Below are positions 1 through 28,827 of a stretch of 38,472 bases of DNA, piece after piece. Source of the stretch: Hirudo medicinalis (Eukaryota; Annelida; Clitellata; Hirudinida; Hirudinidae); assembly GCA_011800805.1 (NCBI GenBank), contig MPNW01000518.1, positions 1-38,472 of the forward strand, written 5' to 3'. The notes under the pieces are model-generated. The model did no database searches. It saw nothing but the letters and a program-made list of their open reading frames with translations, and was not told the DNA's origin. The translations under genes and the position numbers were made by a program. Every line of letters begins with the position of its first letter. Position 1 is the first letter of the stretch.

Positions 1-17
1 CCACCGCAGAACCTTAC

Positions 18-460
18 CTTCTTTATGGCCTCGAGTATCAAAGTTCTTCTGTTCTTCAAGTTGTTCCTCGTTTTGTTCATGATATCTTTCAAGTGTTTGC
101 TGTTCGGGTTGATGTAAGGCTTGGAGCAAGAGAGACATATGCACCTCAAAATGCTCCTCACATGAGGCAGGTAGTGTCCGTAAAACACCGGCTTGGCGAG
201 GTTGATGTGACCAAAGTGACCAGGACATTCGTTCATCTTTCCATTGCATGTAAGGCACCTCGATGATTTGTCAACGACTCCTTGTCTCGGATCCATGACT
301 CCCCCAATCTTCGGCTTGCCTCCTTCTGAGACTTCAGGGTAACTTATTCCGTCTGGTGTAGTGACTGACTGCTTGAGTATCTCCTCGGGACTGAGGACTG
401 AAACTGAATGTTACCGATGGTTTCATGAGCGATGTTGGAGTTCGAAAACATTGCTTCCAT
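18..460 (-). CDS. RNA polymerase II largest subunit (RPB1)-like, N-terminal exon, partial, apparent frameshift
   Basis: The minus strand encodes the N-terminal clamp of a polymerase II largest subunit. Visible motifs are VLSPEEI, GGKPKIGGVMDPRQGV, the zinc-site run CLTCNGKMNECPGHFGHI (C-x2-C-x6-C-x2-H) and LAKPVF, followed by CICLSC as in the second cysteine cluster. The exon ends at a donor (AAG|GTAAGG) at 17/18, and the gene continues off the left edge. Upstream, an ATG at 458-460 begins a short stretch ending ETIGNIQF (to 401), which matches the family's TIKRVQF just before the VLSP motif. It is one base out of frame with VLSPEEI at a TTT run (401-403). Alternatively, 404-406 (CAG on the minus strand) is a true acceptor and the first exon lies elsewhere. 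The protein is far less conserved than usual for animal RPB1, so a paralogue or pseudogene is possible. Confidence 0.75.
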
Positions 461-1853
461 TTTTCTGCTGTTTGAATGTGCTCTTCAAGTACTACTAACC
501 TTTTGATATAAACTGCTGCAGATTGTGTTTGATAATAATTCGAATGGATCGCACCGACCTCCGATAAAAAGATTCTGAATATAAACAAAAAATAATTAAT
601 TAAAATTAATTAAACTACGGAATCTATTAATATTTTATTTATTTTTTATGAGAATCTTTTTTTTTATAATTTGTTAATTTTTTTATTAATTAATATATTG
701 CTATTGTAATTTAACAATAATAATAATAAAAATATTAATAAATATTTAATAAAAATAATTTTTTTTACATTCAAATTCATTTTAAAAGAATGTTTGTTAT
801 TCATCAACAGATTGTTATACTTCATTAAGTAGCTGATTTATAGCAAAAGCTAAATTGCATAGTTTACTTTTCAGGACATAAATTTCGAGTACAGTTTTCG
901 TTGGTAGATTCAACTTAGCTTCCCAGAACTTACCACCATGCGGTCAATTTTTATCCTTTCGGTCCTCGTAATTCAAGGCGGTTATTCCAACAGTCCTTGA
1001 TTTTGAAATTAGCACATATTTGAATTTTTCTGAAATAAATGCTTGTAACAATTCGTTCGCGCGAAACTTATCAAGAGGTCAAATAAATAGCGGAACATCA
1101 AAGATTTTTTGTTAAATCAGGCCTGTCATAAATAATCATCAAATGATTAATATTTTTTTTATTATCAAATAATCGTATTTCAACACAATCATCAGCAGAA
1201 AAAATTTGAAAGTCATTTCGAGCAGACGAACGAGTCACAAAATCGTGAGCGGCGAGTTTCTGCCTGCTCTGCCGAATTAGCCGGTTTATTGGATTTACTA
1301 CATTAATTGGTGATTATTGGTTTAGTAATCATTGATTTTTCTCAAAATTCGTTTGAATTCAAATTGCGATCGACAACTTAATCCATAAGCGGTGCAGCAG
1401 ACGATCTGAGAAGGTTAGTTATGGCGACCATGCGAATGTCAACACAATTTACACTGAAGCAGTCGACAGTAAAATGATGATGACGCTTATTGTCGATAAT
1501 AAATACAACAACGCGAATAAATAAGACAAAGCGTGGGAATATTATAGCATACGAATAAATGCTTTCGTGCAATCACACTTTCTCCGATCTTCAGCATCTA
1601 ACAACAATATTAACGGCGATAAAGAAGAGAAGACGATGATGGAAACATTTGATTTTAAATTTACTCCAACGACTTGCCAAGTCAATACATCCAACGAGCA
1701 GCATTGCCGTAAGCACCACAGTGGAAAGCTTGCAGGTTTTAGATGGTGGAAGATGTTACTTAATAACCACAACGACAATTGCAATAAGACAATGGGCATT
1801 AATAATATCCTTAGATGACATTTATCCCCTCTAACTGGTAACTGGGAAGGAGA
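461..1853. other. AT-rich spacer between RPB1-like and PI4KA genes
   Basis: No conserved coding segment was recognised on either strand. The stretch is A/T-rich, with poly-T and (AAT)n tracts at about 590-790. It should hold the 3' UTR of PI4KA (right end) and the promoter of the RPB1-like gene. Short open frames here show no family resemblance. Confidence 0.5.
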
Positions 1854-21064
<19,211 letters not shown>

Positions 21065-22719
21065 CTGTTTCAATGGCAGAACAGAATAAGATTTGGGTTA
21101 GGCTGGCATAGTCATTAGCTAATGAGATTTTCCTCATGATAAAGTCTACCACTCATTAGGGATTATTTCCATACATTTGCAAAGTCATAGGTCAAGAGTA
21201 GAATGTGGACAAATTCTCAATAATAATAATAAAATTAAAATAATAATAACAATAATAAAAATACGAATTGAAGTTAAGAACATTGTAAAACCATCGTGCC
21301 GAGCAGTGGTTCAAACTTTATGCAGATTACTTTTTAATGGTTCGATTCAGTTCACTATGTTGTTACTTTCAGACAGAAATTAGTGAATGCGGAACGGTCA
21401 CTATAAATTAATGTATTCTAATATTTTCTGTTACACCAAATGTATTACAATGTAACTTGTTGTATTTAAAGAACTAATTAAGTTCTAATTACAATAGTTA
21501 AGTTGTACTAAGTAAATGCACAGTGCCACAGCATTTTTTCTTTTGTAAGATCAGTTACTTTTAAATAATAAAATAAAAAATAAAACTTCGTTTTATGAAT
21601 TAAATCTGCATCTATTCGGTGCTTTGAAACATTTGACAACTAAAAATGAATCCTCAAATTCTCTAAAAAATTCTTTTCTTAAAAACATCCGCACATTTAA
21701 GCATGCAAATAATTCACTTTGTCAAGAGGCGCCGGGTCGCTGGAAGCAAGAGATCTCGCAAGATCTAAAATTATTCCCAAAAAGGGAGGTGTGCAGTCTT
21801 CGTCCATTGTGTATTGTTTCAGTATGTTGAAAATTTAAACGAAGCGAAAATGAAGATCAGGACACCAGATGCCTCTGACCAGCATCGGTTATCGGCAACA
21901 AGACTTTAAAAAAATCAAATATTATAATTATGTTTATAAACCACGGCCGGCCTAACCGCCTACCTGGTGTACTTCTTTTTAGACCACGTCTGATCTGTTA
22001 AGTATTTTTTTAAATAATATAAATAAAAAAATTTAACAACGAATATTAAAATTACGGTACAATTTTACTGTCAAGTAAATGCTTTTTGTTTTATGCACAT
22101 TTCTCCAGAATGTAACTGGTTCATTATTTTTGAAAATATCGCTTAGCACACATTTAAAAAAAAAAGTACGATTAAGGCAGTTTTATTTTTCATGTCGTTT
22201 TCATTCTAAACTCATGCAGCTAATGAACTCATTCGACTCTAGTGGTCAGAAAAGGCGCATCTTTCAAGCCAATAAACACATAACAATTCCATTATTTCAT
22301 AGACTGTTGTCATAATCTAAAGCCGGTTAAGTTAATTCAGCAATAAATAATTAAGGGTGGAATAAAGAAATTCATCGATCTTGTAGATGGCCCCTGTAGG
22401 TCGTGTCAATGCATGGTAACAATCTATAATATTTATAATTTCCTTATGAATGTATCGGGTGTTTAGTCTTTCGATAAAATTTTTACTCGAATTTTCTGGA
22501 TATTTATTTCAAAATTTATTATCATATGTTGTCATTTATTATCATATTTTAAGTTTATTTTTAAGGGACATTGGTATAAAAATTAAAACATTCACAAAAT
22601 TTTATCACTTAGATTTTATTGAATTACTGCCATTGATTTTTGTAAACACACCTCGAGTCAACCTGAGCTAAAATAAAGAGGCGGACAACATTTAAAATAA
22701 GGCCAATATTTTTCAAAGA
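21065..22719. other. AT-rich spacer between PI4KA 5' exons and RGG-gene array
   Basis: No convincing coding segment was found on either strand. The first coding exon of PI4KA would be expected here or further right, but no ATG-donor segment resembling the family N-terminus was recognised. The promoter of copy 1 of the array should lie just left of 22720. Confidence 0.5.
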
Positions 22720-24681
22720 ATGGAAGACATTGAAATAAGAGTCAAGGTTCACAACAAATTCAGTGCATTTCAGCAGGATGATGATGATGTCGGAGATGAT
22801 CCATTAGAAAAGATAAATCGTTTGAAAGAGGAAAAGGCATTAGCCAAGAAAGAAGCTGCAGAGAAAATGGCCCGGGGTAAGAAGTCCGAGCCGACTCAAG
22901 TCGAATCAGAAAAAGAGAACAACATAGAGAAAAGTGGTCCATCAATGGTGGCGAACCAGTCAAATGATGCGAACCCTAGTTCTGAGGCCGATAATACAAG
23001 AGCGATGAGCAGCGGTAAGCCCAGAGGAGACGGGCCATTTAGGGGAAAAGGAGAATTTCGAAGGAGCAGAGTATTCAGAAGACAAACAGAAAAGACTCTC
23101 AAAATCCCTGAAGAATCAAGCCAAGTTGAAGAAAGGCCAAGATATAACAAACCTTTCAGAGGTAGAGAAGGATTTGTTAAACAAGCGGACAAGGATAACG
23201 TTGCTGAAGGGGCTTCATCAAGTCAAATCGAAGAAATGCCAAAGAATGACAGGCTTTCCAGGAATGAGGGAAGTTTCAAAGAAGCAACGGAGAATGCAGT
23301 TGGCACTGATGAAAGTTTACCCAAATCAGTTGATGAAAGGCCAAGAGAAGATAGACCTTTTAGAGGCAGGAGAAGCTTTCCATGGGGCAGAGTATTCAAA
23401 AGACAAATTGATAAGACTGCCAATAAACCAGAAGAAACTTCATCAAGTCACGTCGACGGAAGTCAGAACGATAACGGGCATTTCATTGGTAGGGGATTTG
23501 GGAGAGGGAGAGGCAGGGCAGGATATAATAAACAAACAGATCAGAAAGCTGCTGCTACTGACGAAGCATCATCTAATCAAGTTCAAAAAGAAAAAGGAGA
23601 GGAAAAGGCAAGAGAAGATGGCAGGGGGAGGTTTTCAAAGGCCAGAGTTTTTAGAAGACAAACAGAAAAAGCTGTCACTAGCCCGGAAATAATCTCATCA
23701 AACGCAATCGAAAGAAGTCAAAGGAACAATAACCCTTACAGAGGAGGATTTGTTAAACAAGCGGAGAATGAACAAATCAGCGACAGCAATGAAAAAGATT
23801 CAATGACCACCGAAAAAGCTTCATCAAGACGATTCGAAGAAAAATCCAAGGGCAACAGGCATTACAGAGGTAGGGGAGGATTTAGGAGAGGCAGTGGGGA
23901 ACATAGAGAGCAAACTCAAGAAGTCCCTTCTTTGGAGAACGCTGCTCCTGCTAATGAAGAGGCTTCATCGAGCCAAGTCGAAGAAAACCACAAGGGTAAC
24001 AAGCCTTACAGGGGTAGGGGAGGATTTAGGAGAGGCAGTGGGGAACATAGAGAGCAAACTCAAGAAGTCCCTTCTTTGGAGAACGCTGCTCCTACTAATG
24101 AAGAGGCTTTATCGAGCCAAGTCGAAGAAAACCACAAGGATAACAGGCCTTACAAGGGTAGGGGAGGATTCAGGAGAGGCAGAGGGAGGCATAGAGAACA
24201 AACTCAAGAAGTCCCATCTTTGGAGAACGCTGCTCCTGCTAATGAAGAGGCTTCATCGAGCCAAGTCGAAGAAAACCACAAGGGTAACAGGCCTTACAGG
24301 GGTAGGGGAAGATTTAGAAGGAACCGAGTAGAAATTGTTGAATCTGAACCAGAGGAAAAGCAGTACACATTGGATGAGTGGAAGAAAATGCAGGCGGAGA
24401 TCCGAATGAAGTCTGCATTGAACGTGACTAAACCTAACGAATGTGAACAAATTGCTGCAGAGAATAAGGTAGAAGAAGAAAAGGTTAAAGTGGAGGAGGT
24501 CGAGGAGAAGCAGAATAGCAAGGCAGAATTTCAAATCACCTTGGGGGCAGCTGGTTACCATGACGGGAGAGGTAGAGACAGGGGTGGGATGAACAAAAAG
24601 GAAAATGAATGGAAAGCACAAAAAGCTCCAGAGGAACTTCCCAACGTTTCAGATGAGACTGCTTTTCCCCATCTCAAGTAA
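22720..24681 (+). CDS. SERBP1/HABP4/vig-like RGG protein, copy 1, intronless (653 aa)
   Basis: This is a highly charged RNA-binding protein of the HABP4/PAI-RBP1 family, whose members bind mRNA and inactive ribosomes in the cytoplasm. Residues 1-60 (IRVKVHNKFSAFQQDDDD, then a Lys/Glu helix) match the family N-terminal segment. The middle, about residues 95-535, is a series of RGG/RGRGGFRRG blocks separated by acidic spacers. Near residue 549 is the family signature TLDEWKKMQAEIRMK. The end has the glycine/RG motif YHDGRGRDRGG and closes with SDETAFPHLK, like the vertebrate DPEAFPAL end. The last three middle blocks are near-identical 48-residue repeats. There are no introns, unlike neighbouring genes. 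An AATAAA lies at about 24797. The ATG at 22720 is chosen because the family N-terminus begins there. Confidence 0.9.
   Translation: MEDIEIRVKVHNKFSAFQQDDDDVGDDPLEKINRLKEEKALAKKEAAEKMARGKKSEPTQVESEKENNIEKSGPSMVANQSNDANPSSEADNTRAMSSGKPRGDGPFRGKGEFRRSRVFRRQTEKTLKIPEESSQVEERPRYNKPFRGREGFVKQADKDNVAEGASSSQIEEMPKNDRLSRNEGSFKEATENAVGTDESLPKSVDERPREDRPFRGRRSFPWGRVFKRQIDKTANKPEETSSSHVDGSQNDNGHFIGRGFGRGRGRAGYNKQTDQKAAATDEASSNQVQKEKGEEKAREDGRGRFSKARVFRRQTEKAVTSPEIISSNAIERSQRNNNPYRGGFVKQAENEQISDSNEKDSMTTEKASSRRFEEKSKGNRHYRGRGGFRRGSGEHREQTQEVPSLENAAPANEEASSSQVEENHKGNKPYRGRGGFRRGSGEHREQTQEVPSLENAAPTNEEALSSQVEENHKDNRPYKGRGGFRRGRGRHREQTQEVPSLENAAPANEEASSSQVEENHKGNRPYRGRGRFRRNRVEIVESEPEEKQYTLDEWKKMQAEIRMKSALNVTKPNECEQIAAENKVEEEKVKVEEVEEKQNSKAEFQITLGAAGYHDGRGRDRGGMNKKENEWKAQKAPEELPNVSDETAFPHLK
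23899..24330 (+). repeat. Coding minisatellite, three 144-bp units
   Basis: Three tandem 48-codon units start at about 23899, 24043 and 24187. Each contains QEVPSLENAAP, SSQVEENHK and PYRGRGGFRRG. Units differ by only a few bases, indicating recent amplification or homogenisation inside copy 1. Confidence 0.9.
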
Positions 24682-25596
24682 AACTACTACTGAGGTCGTC
24701 AAGAAGGTCTTTAAATAAGGCACGCCTTTGCTGTTGTACATTGTGAGTGATTTGTTCCGAATCCTGCTTGATTTAGTTATTGGTGTATTGATGAAAAATA
24801 AACTATTTCTAATAACTATATTAAGTACTTATCCGTGGATTTACGACTTGGTTTTAAAAATATTGTAATAATGCTGTAGTAACAGCACATCCCTACTACC
24901 GCGCAACGATTTGAATTTGAATATCTCACTTTCTCTAGTCTTTGTTATCTTGCTGAGAGGGCTCGCAGCTCGGTTGCCTGTTCCGGCCCGCTTGCCGTGG
25001 ACGAACCGAACCTCTCCAAGTTCTTACAATAATCGTTACAACAATAAAATTACTTCTCATTACTTTGTTGTTCAGTTTATCAAATTAGCCGAGCGTCGAA
25101 AAGAAAGGAGCTAAACAACTACAATGCACTTACGGATTTGTAAGAATTAGCAATGAAATACAAGCTAAAAAAATGAAGAGGTTTATCCTACGAGGTTAAA
25201 ATTAATCATCTCAGTATTATGCACACATGTTTTAATATTCATGGACAAGAGGAAAAAATATGGTATTTAAATATACGTTTCAAATAAAATCACCTTAGAA
25301 CAGAAAATAAACCACATTTTAAAAATCTTTAGACTACTTTCTTGTTTAATTTATAGTCCAAACCATAAATAGATATAGATTTTCATTTAAAGCGACAAGA
25401 AATATTTATATATATCGGTGTCACTAATTTTATGCATCAGATCTTTAAAATACATGCGTAACCATACATATCTAGCTCTCATAAGATACAATGTGATACA
25501 ATTTGGTTAATTACATCCCTTTCAGCTGTTATAATAATTGGTTATTTGCCTCATCCTTAGTAAAATATTGGATGTTTCCATACTGTTGACATTTTT
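24682..25596. other. Spacer between copies 1 and 2 of the RGG array
   Basis: After the 3' UTR of copy 1, the sequence is AT-rich, with a GC-richer patch at about 24950-25010. No gene or recognised repeat was seen. Confidence 0.4.
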
Positions 25597-25850
25597 ACTT
25601 TGATAGTGATAATATTGCAATAAATATTTACAAATAAAATTTGTTTTACAAATTTAATACTTTGATAGTGATAATATTGCAATAAATATTTACAAATAAA
25701 ATTTGTTTTACAAATTTAATACTTTGATAGTATTGATAATATTGCAATAAATATTTACAAATAAAATTTGTTTTACAAATTAAATACTTTGATAGTATTG
25801 ATAATATTGCAATAAATATTTACAAATAAAATTTGTTTTACAAATATAAT
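25597..25850. repeat. Four tandem 62-65 bp units
   Basis: Units begin with ACTTTGATAGT at 25597, 25659, 25721 and 25786. They contain GATAATATTGCAATAAATAT and end in TTTACAAAT. The last two units carry a 3-bp insertion, showing stepwise duplication. The array ends about 125 bp upstream of the copy 2 start codon. Confidence 0.92.
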
Positions 25851-25975
25851 AAAAAATAAAATTTGATTGAATTCTCTATTCACGATCTTTTGAAAGGTCG
25901 TCGAGTTTATCGCTTCTGCTAATAATCACCAACCAATCGAAACATTTCAAAAACAATTCTTTCTAGAACAACATC

Positions 25976-27210
25976 ATGGAAAAAGCAGAGATCAGGGTAG
26001 ATATTAAGAACAAGTTCAGTGCATTTGAGCAAGAAGGCGATGATGACGTCNNNNNNNNNNNNNNNNNNNNNNNNNNNNNNNNNNNNNNNNNNNNNNNNNN
26101 NNNNNNNNNNNNNNNNNNNNNNNNNNNNNNNNNNNNNNNNNNNNNNNNNNNNNNNNNNNNNNNNNNNNNNNNNNNNNNNNNNNNNNNNNNNNNNNNNNNN
26201 NNNNNNNNNNNNNNNNNNNNNNNNNNNNNNNNNNNNNNNNNNNNNNNNNNNNNNNNNNNNNNNNNNNNNNNNNNNNNNNNNNNNNNNNNNNNNNNNNNNN
26301 NNNNNNNNNNNNNNNNNNNNNNNNNNNNNNNNNNNNNNNNNNNNNNNNNNNNNNNNNNNNNNNNNNNNNNNNNNNNNNNNNNNNNNNNNNNNNNNNNNNN
26401 NNNNNNNNNNNNNNNNNNNNNNNNNNNNNNNNNNNNNNNNNNNNNNNNNNNNNNNNNNNNNNNNNNNNNNNNNNNNNNNNNNNNNNNNNNNNNNNNNNNN
26501 NNNNNNNNNNNNNNNNNNNNNNNNNNNNNNNNNNNNNNNNNNNNNNNNNNNNNNNNNNNNNNNNNNNNNNNNNNNNNNNNNNNNNNNNNNNNNNNNNNNN
26601 NNNNNNNNNNNNNNNNNNNNNNNNNNNNNNNNNNNNNNNNNNNNNNNNNNNNNNNNNNNNNNNNNNNNNNNNNNNNNNNNNNNNNNNNNNNNNNNNNNNN
26701 NNNNNNNNNNNNNNNNNNNNNNNNNNNNNNNNNNNNNNNNNNNNNNNNNNNNNNNNNNNNNNNNNNNNNNNNNNNNNNNNNNNNNNNNNNNNNNNNNNNN
26801 NNNNNNNNNNNNNNNNNNNNNNNNNNNNNNNNNNNNNNNNNNNNNNNNNNNNNNNNNNNNNNNNNNNNNNNNNNNNNNNNNNNNNNNNNNNNNNNNNNNN
26901 NNNNNNNNNNNNNNNNNNNNNNNNNNNNNNNNNNNNNNNNNNNNNNNNNNNNNNNNNNNNNNNNNNNNNNNNNNNNNNNNNNNNNNNNNNNNNNNNNNNN
27001 NNNNNNNNNNNNNNNNNNNNNNNNNNAGATAAGGTTAAAGTGGAGGATGTCGTGGAGCAGCGGAATAGCAAGACTAATGTTGAGATCAAATTCGGATCAG
27101 CCAGCTACTATGACGGAAGAGGCAGAGGTAGAATGGACAGAAGAGCACCCAGGTCGGTTGCAGAGGTCCCAAATGTCACGGACGAATCTGTATTTCCCCA
27201 TCTCAAGTAA
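25976..27210 (+). CDS. SERBP1/HABP4/vig-like RGG protein, copy 2, interrupted by assembly gap
   Basis: The first 25 codons (IRVDIKNKFSAFEQEGDDDV) and the C-terminal part (KVKVEDVVEQRNSK to DESVFPHLK) are nearly identical to copy 3 at 28828. The middle is unknown sequence (26051-27026). The stop codon TAA is at 27208-27210. The frame of the 3' part differs from that of the ATG given the stated number of Ns, so the gap length is only an estimate or the copy is frameshifted. An AATAAA lies at about 27298. The role is inferred to be as for copies 1 and 3. Confidence 0.8.
26051..27026. other. Assembly gap (976 N)
   Basis: A run of N replaces the repeat-rich middle of copy 2, where short-read assembly would be expected to fail. 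Confidence 1.
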
Positions 27211-27303
27211 ATGCGCATTCGCACTACGTTTGTACATGAGGTCTATACACAGTAAGTGTTTAGAATTTTGTCCATAATATATCCTGTTTTGCTGAATAAT
27301 AAA

Positions 27304-28021
27304 TTGTTTCTAAATGTTATTAAAAATATCACCATGGATTCAGTCGTTTTTAAAATCTCGTAATGTTCTTTGAGTCTTGTCCAAGATTATAGAATTCATA
27401 GCTTAATTATTCTGCCCCTACTTCCGTGTTTTTCAATTATATTGTTCTTCATTCTTTAACCTTCATAATAATCAACCTTAAACTAAGTTTTGAACGTGTT
27501 CTAAAATATTTTGTTCATCCCCTCCGACTACTCCAAGAAAAAAGCTCCATCAGTCACATGCTACACTTCTTCAGCAACCGTGTGAAAAAACACTGGGATT
27601 CTTTTTCCCCGAAATCACCAGCTCCACATCCTTATGGCGTTTCTTATGTTATATCTCTTCCACCGACCTTAACAAACTTCTTTTAAATAAATGATTATAT
27701 TGTTCTTTGTCGTTTTCGACGCCACTCTATTTTCTTAATTTATGTTTTTCTATACAAATGTATGTTAGTGGTCATTATTTTACTCTTCAATTTGTTTATG
27801 ACAATGACAATTTTTTTTTATTGGACGTAAATGTCATAAAATACATAATTCAGAATAGTCAAGCGTCCAAAACGACCACCCGAAGAATGTTTAAAATAAA
27901 TAATGTTTGTTTAACTTTCAAGTGGAAAAGGATGATTAAAAAGGTTACTTTGAATATAAGTTTGAAATAAATTATCGACATTTTAACACAACATAATAAA
28001 ATAGTTTGACGCTTTAGATTG
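27304..28021. other. AT-rich spacer, copies 2 to 3 (left part)
   Basis: No recognised gene. Two plus-strand open frames of 86-87 codons (27426-27970) are AT-biased and resemble no family known to me. Confidence 0.4.
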
Positions 28022-28182
28022 TTGGCCAAGTGGCAAGCAAAACAGACGGCGACTTTTGGTACCTAACTCCTAATCCAAACCTTACCCCTAAACCTGAACC
28101 TAACCCTACCCCATGACCCTGGAAATCCATGTACAAGTGACATAATTTGCTTGCTGTTGGCTTTTGCCTGTCACTTCTCCAA
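28022..28182. mobile_element. MITE-like short inverted-repeat element
   Basis: A 21-bp left arm (28022-28042) and right arm (28162-28182) are inverted copies matching at 17 of 21 positions (TTGGnnAAGTGnCAnGCAAAA). The interior holds degenerate CCTAACCC-like runs. No target-site duplication was recognised. Confidence 0.45.
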
Positions 28183-28812
28183 GTACTGACTATATAGTCT
28201 AACTAATATCACAGACTTAGATATTGAATCAAAACATCACCGATAATTTTATATTTATTGTTGTGAAGGCAAATGCATGTCTATGTTGAATATTTAGAGA
28301 CACTTCGCGATTCCAACTTCGTTTATTGTTTCCTTTGTCGTAGTAATTGTTGTGGATTGGCGAATAAAAGTTCTTAGCTAAACCATCCGTTTGGACATTA
28401 CTCGATATTACTGTATTTTACGATGCAAAACGTAACATTTATGTAACATATTTTTATAGTCCCTCTTTTCACATCTAGAACCCGCGTTACATTGTATTAT
28501 AACTTACATTGTAACATAGGGTAATTGTCTTCCTTCCGATTCAAATACGATGTGGAATAATTTGCTAAGTGGCGTCACTACATTTGAGTCTAATATAATT
28601 AATTATGCGTCTCATCCTCAGTTAGAACTTGTTTTAGTTTCCCTGCTGTTGATGTTTTTGCATATCTACCCAGAGAAAATCGTAGTAAATTTTCACAATT
28701 TTAATAAAAAATAAAATTTTATTGAAATCTCTTTTAATGATCTTTGGAAATATTCCTTAAGTGTCTCGTTGCGGCTGAAAAACAGCAGGCTAAGCATTTG
28801 AATAGCAACACT
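28183..28812. other. AT-rich spacer, copies 2 to 3 (right part), with duplicated leader
   Basis: No gene seen. The last roughly 130 bp before copy 3 share patches with the region upstream of copy 2, including AAAATAAAATTT and the final CTTTCTAGAACAACATCATG, so the duplicated unit included upstream sequence. Confidence 0.5.
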
Positions 28813-28820
28813 TTCTAGAA
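28813..28820. promoter_or_regulatory. Palindrome TTCTAGAA 8 bp before the start codon (also at 25961-25968)
   Basis: The TTCnnGAA geometry is the minimal pair of heat-shock-factor half-sites. It sits at identical spacing before the ATG of copies 2 and 3. It could equally be conserved only through duplication, and its position suggests it is in the 5' UTR. Confidence 0.3.
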
Positions 28821-28827
28821 CAACATC

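Noticed and set aside
21080..21152. Contiguous N-terminal extension of PI4KA before 21064
   Set aside because: An in-frame TAA lies just upstream and the preceding bases look like a pyrimidine-rich acceptor ending in CAG, so this is intron.
27426..27970. Two 86-87 codon plus-strand ORFs
   Set aside because: AT-biased composition, no family similarity, no upstream or downstream gene signals.
28061..28125. Interstitial telomeric array
   Set aside because: CCTAACCC-like runs are degenerate and irregularly spaced, and are better explained as the interior of the inverted-repeat element.
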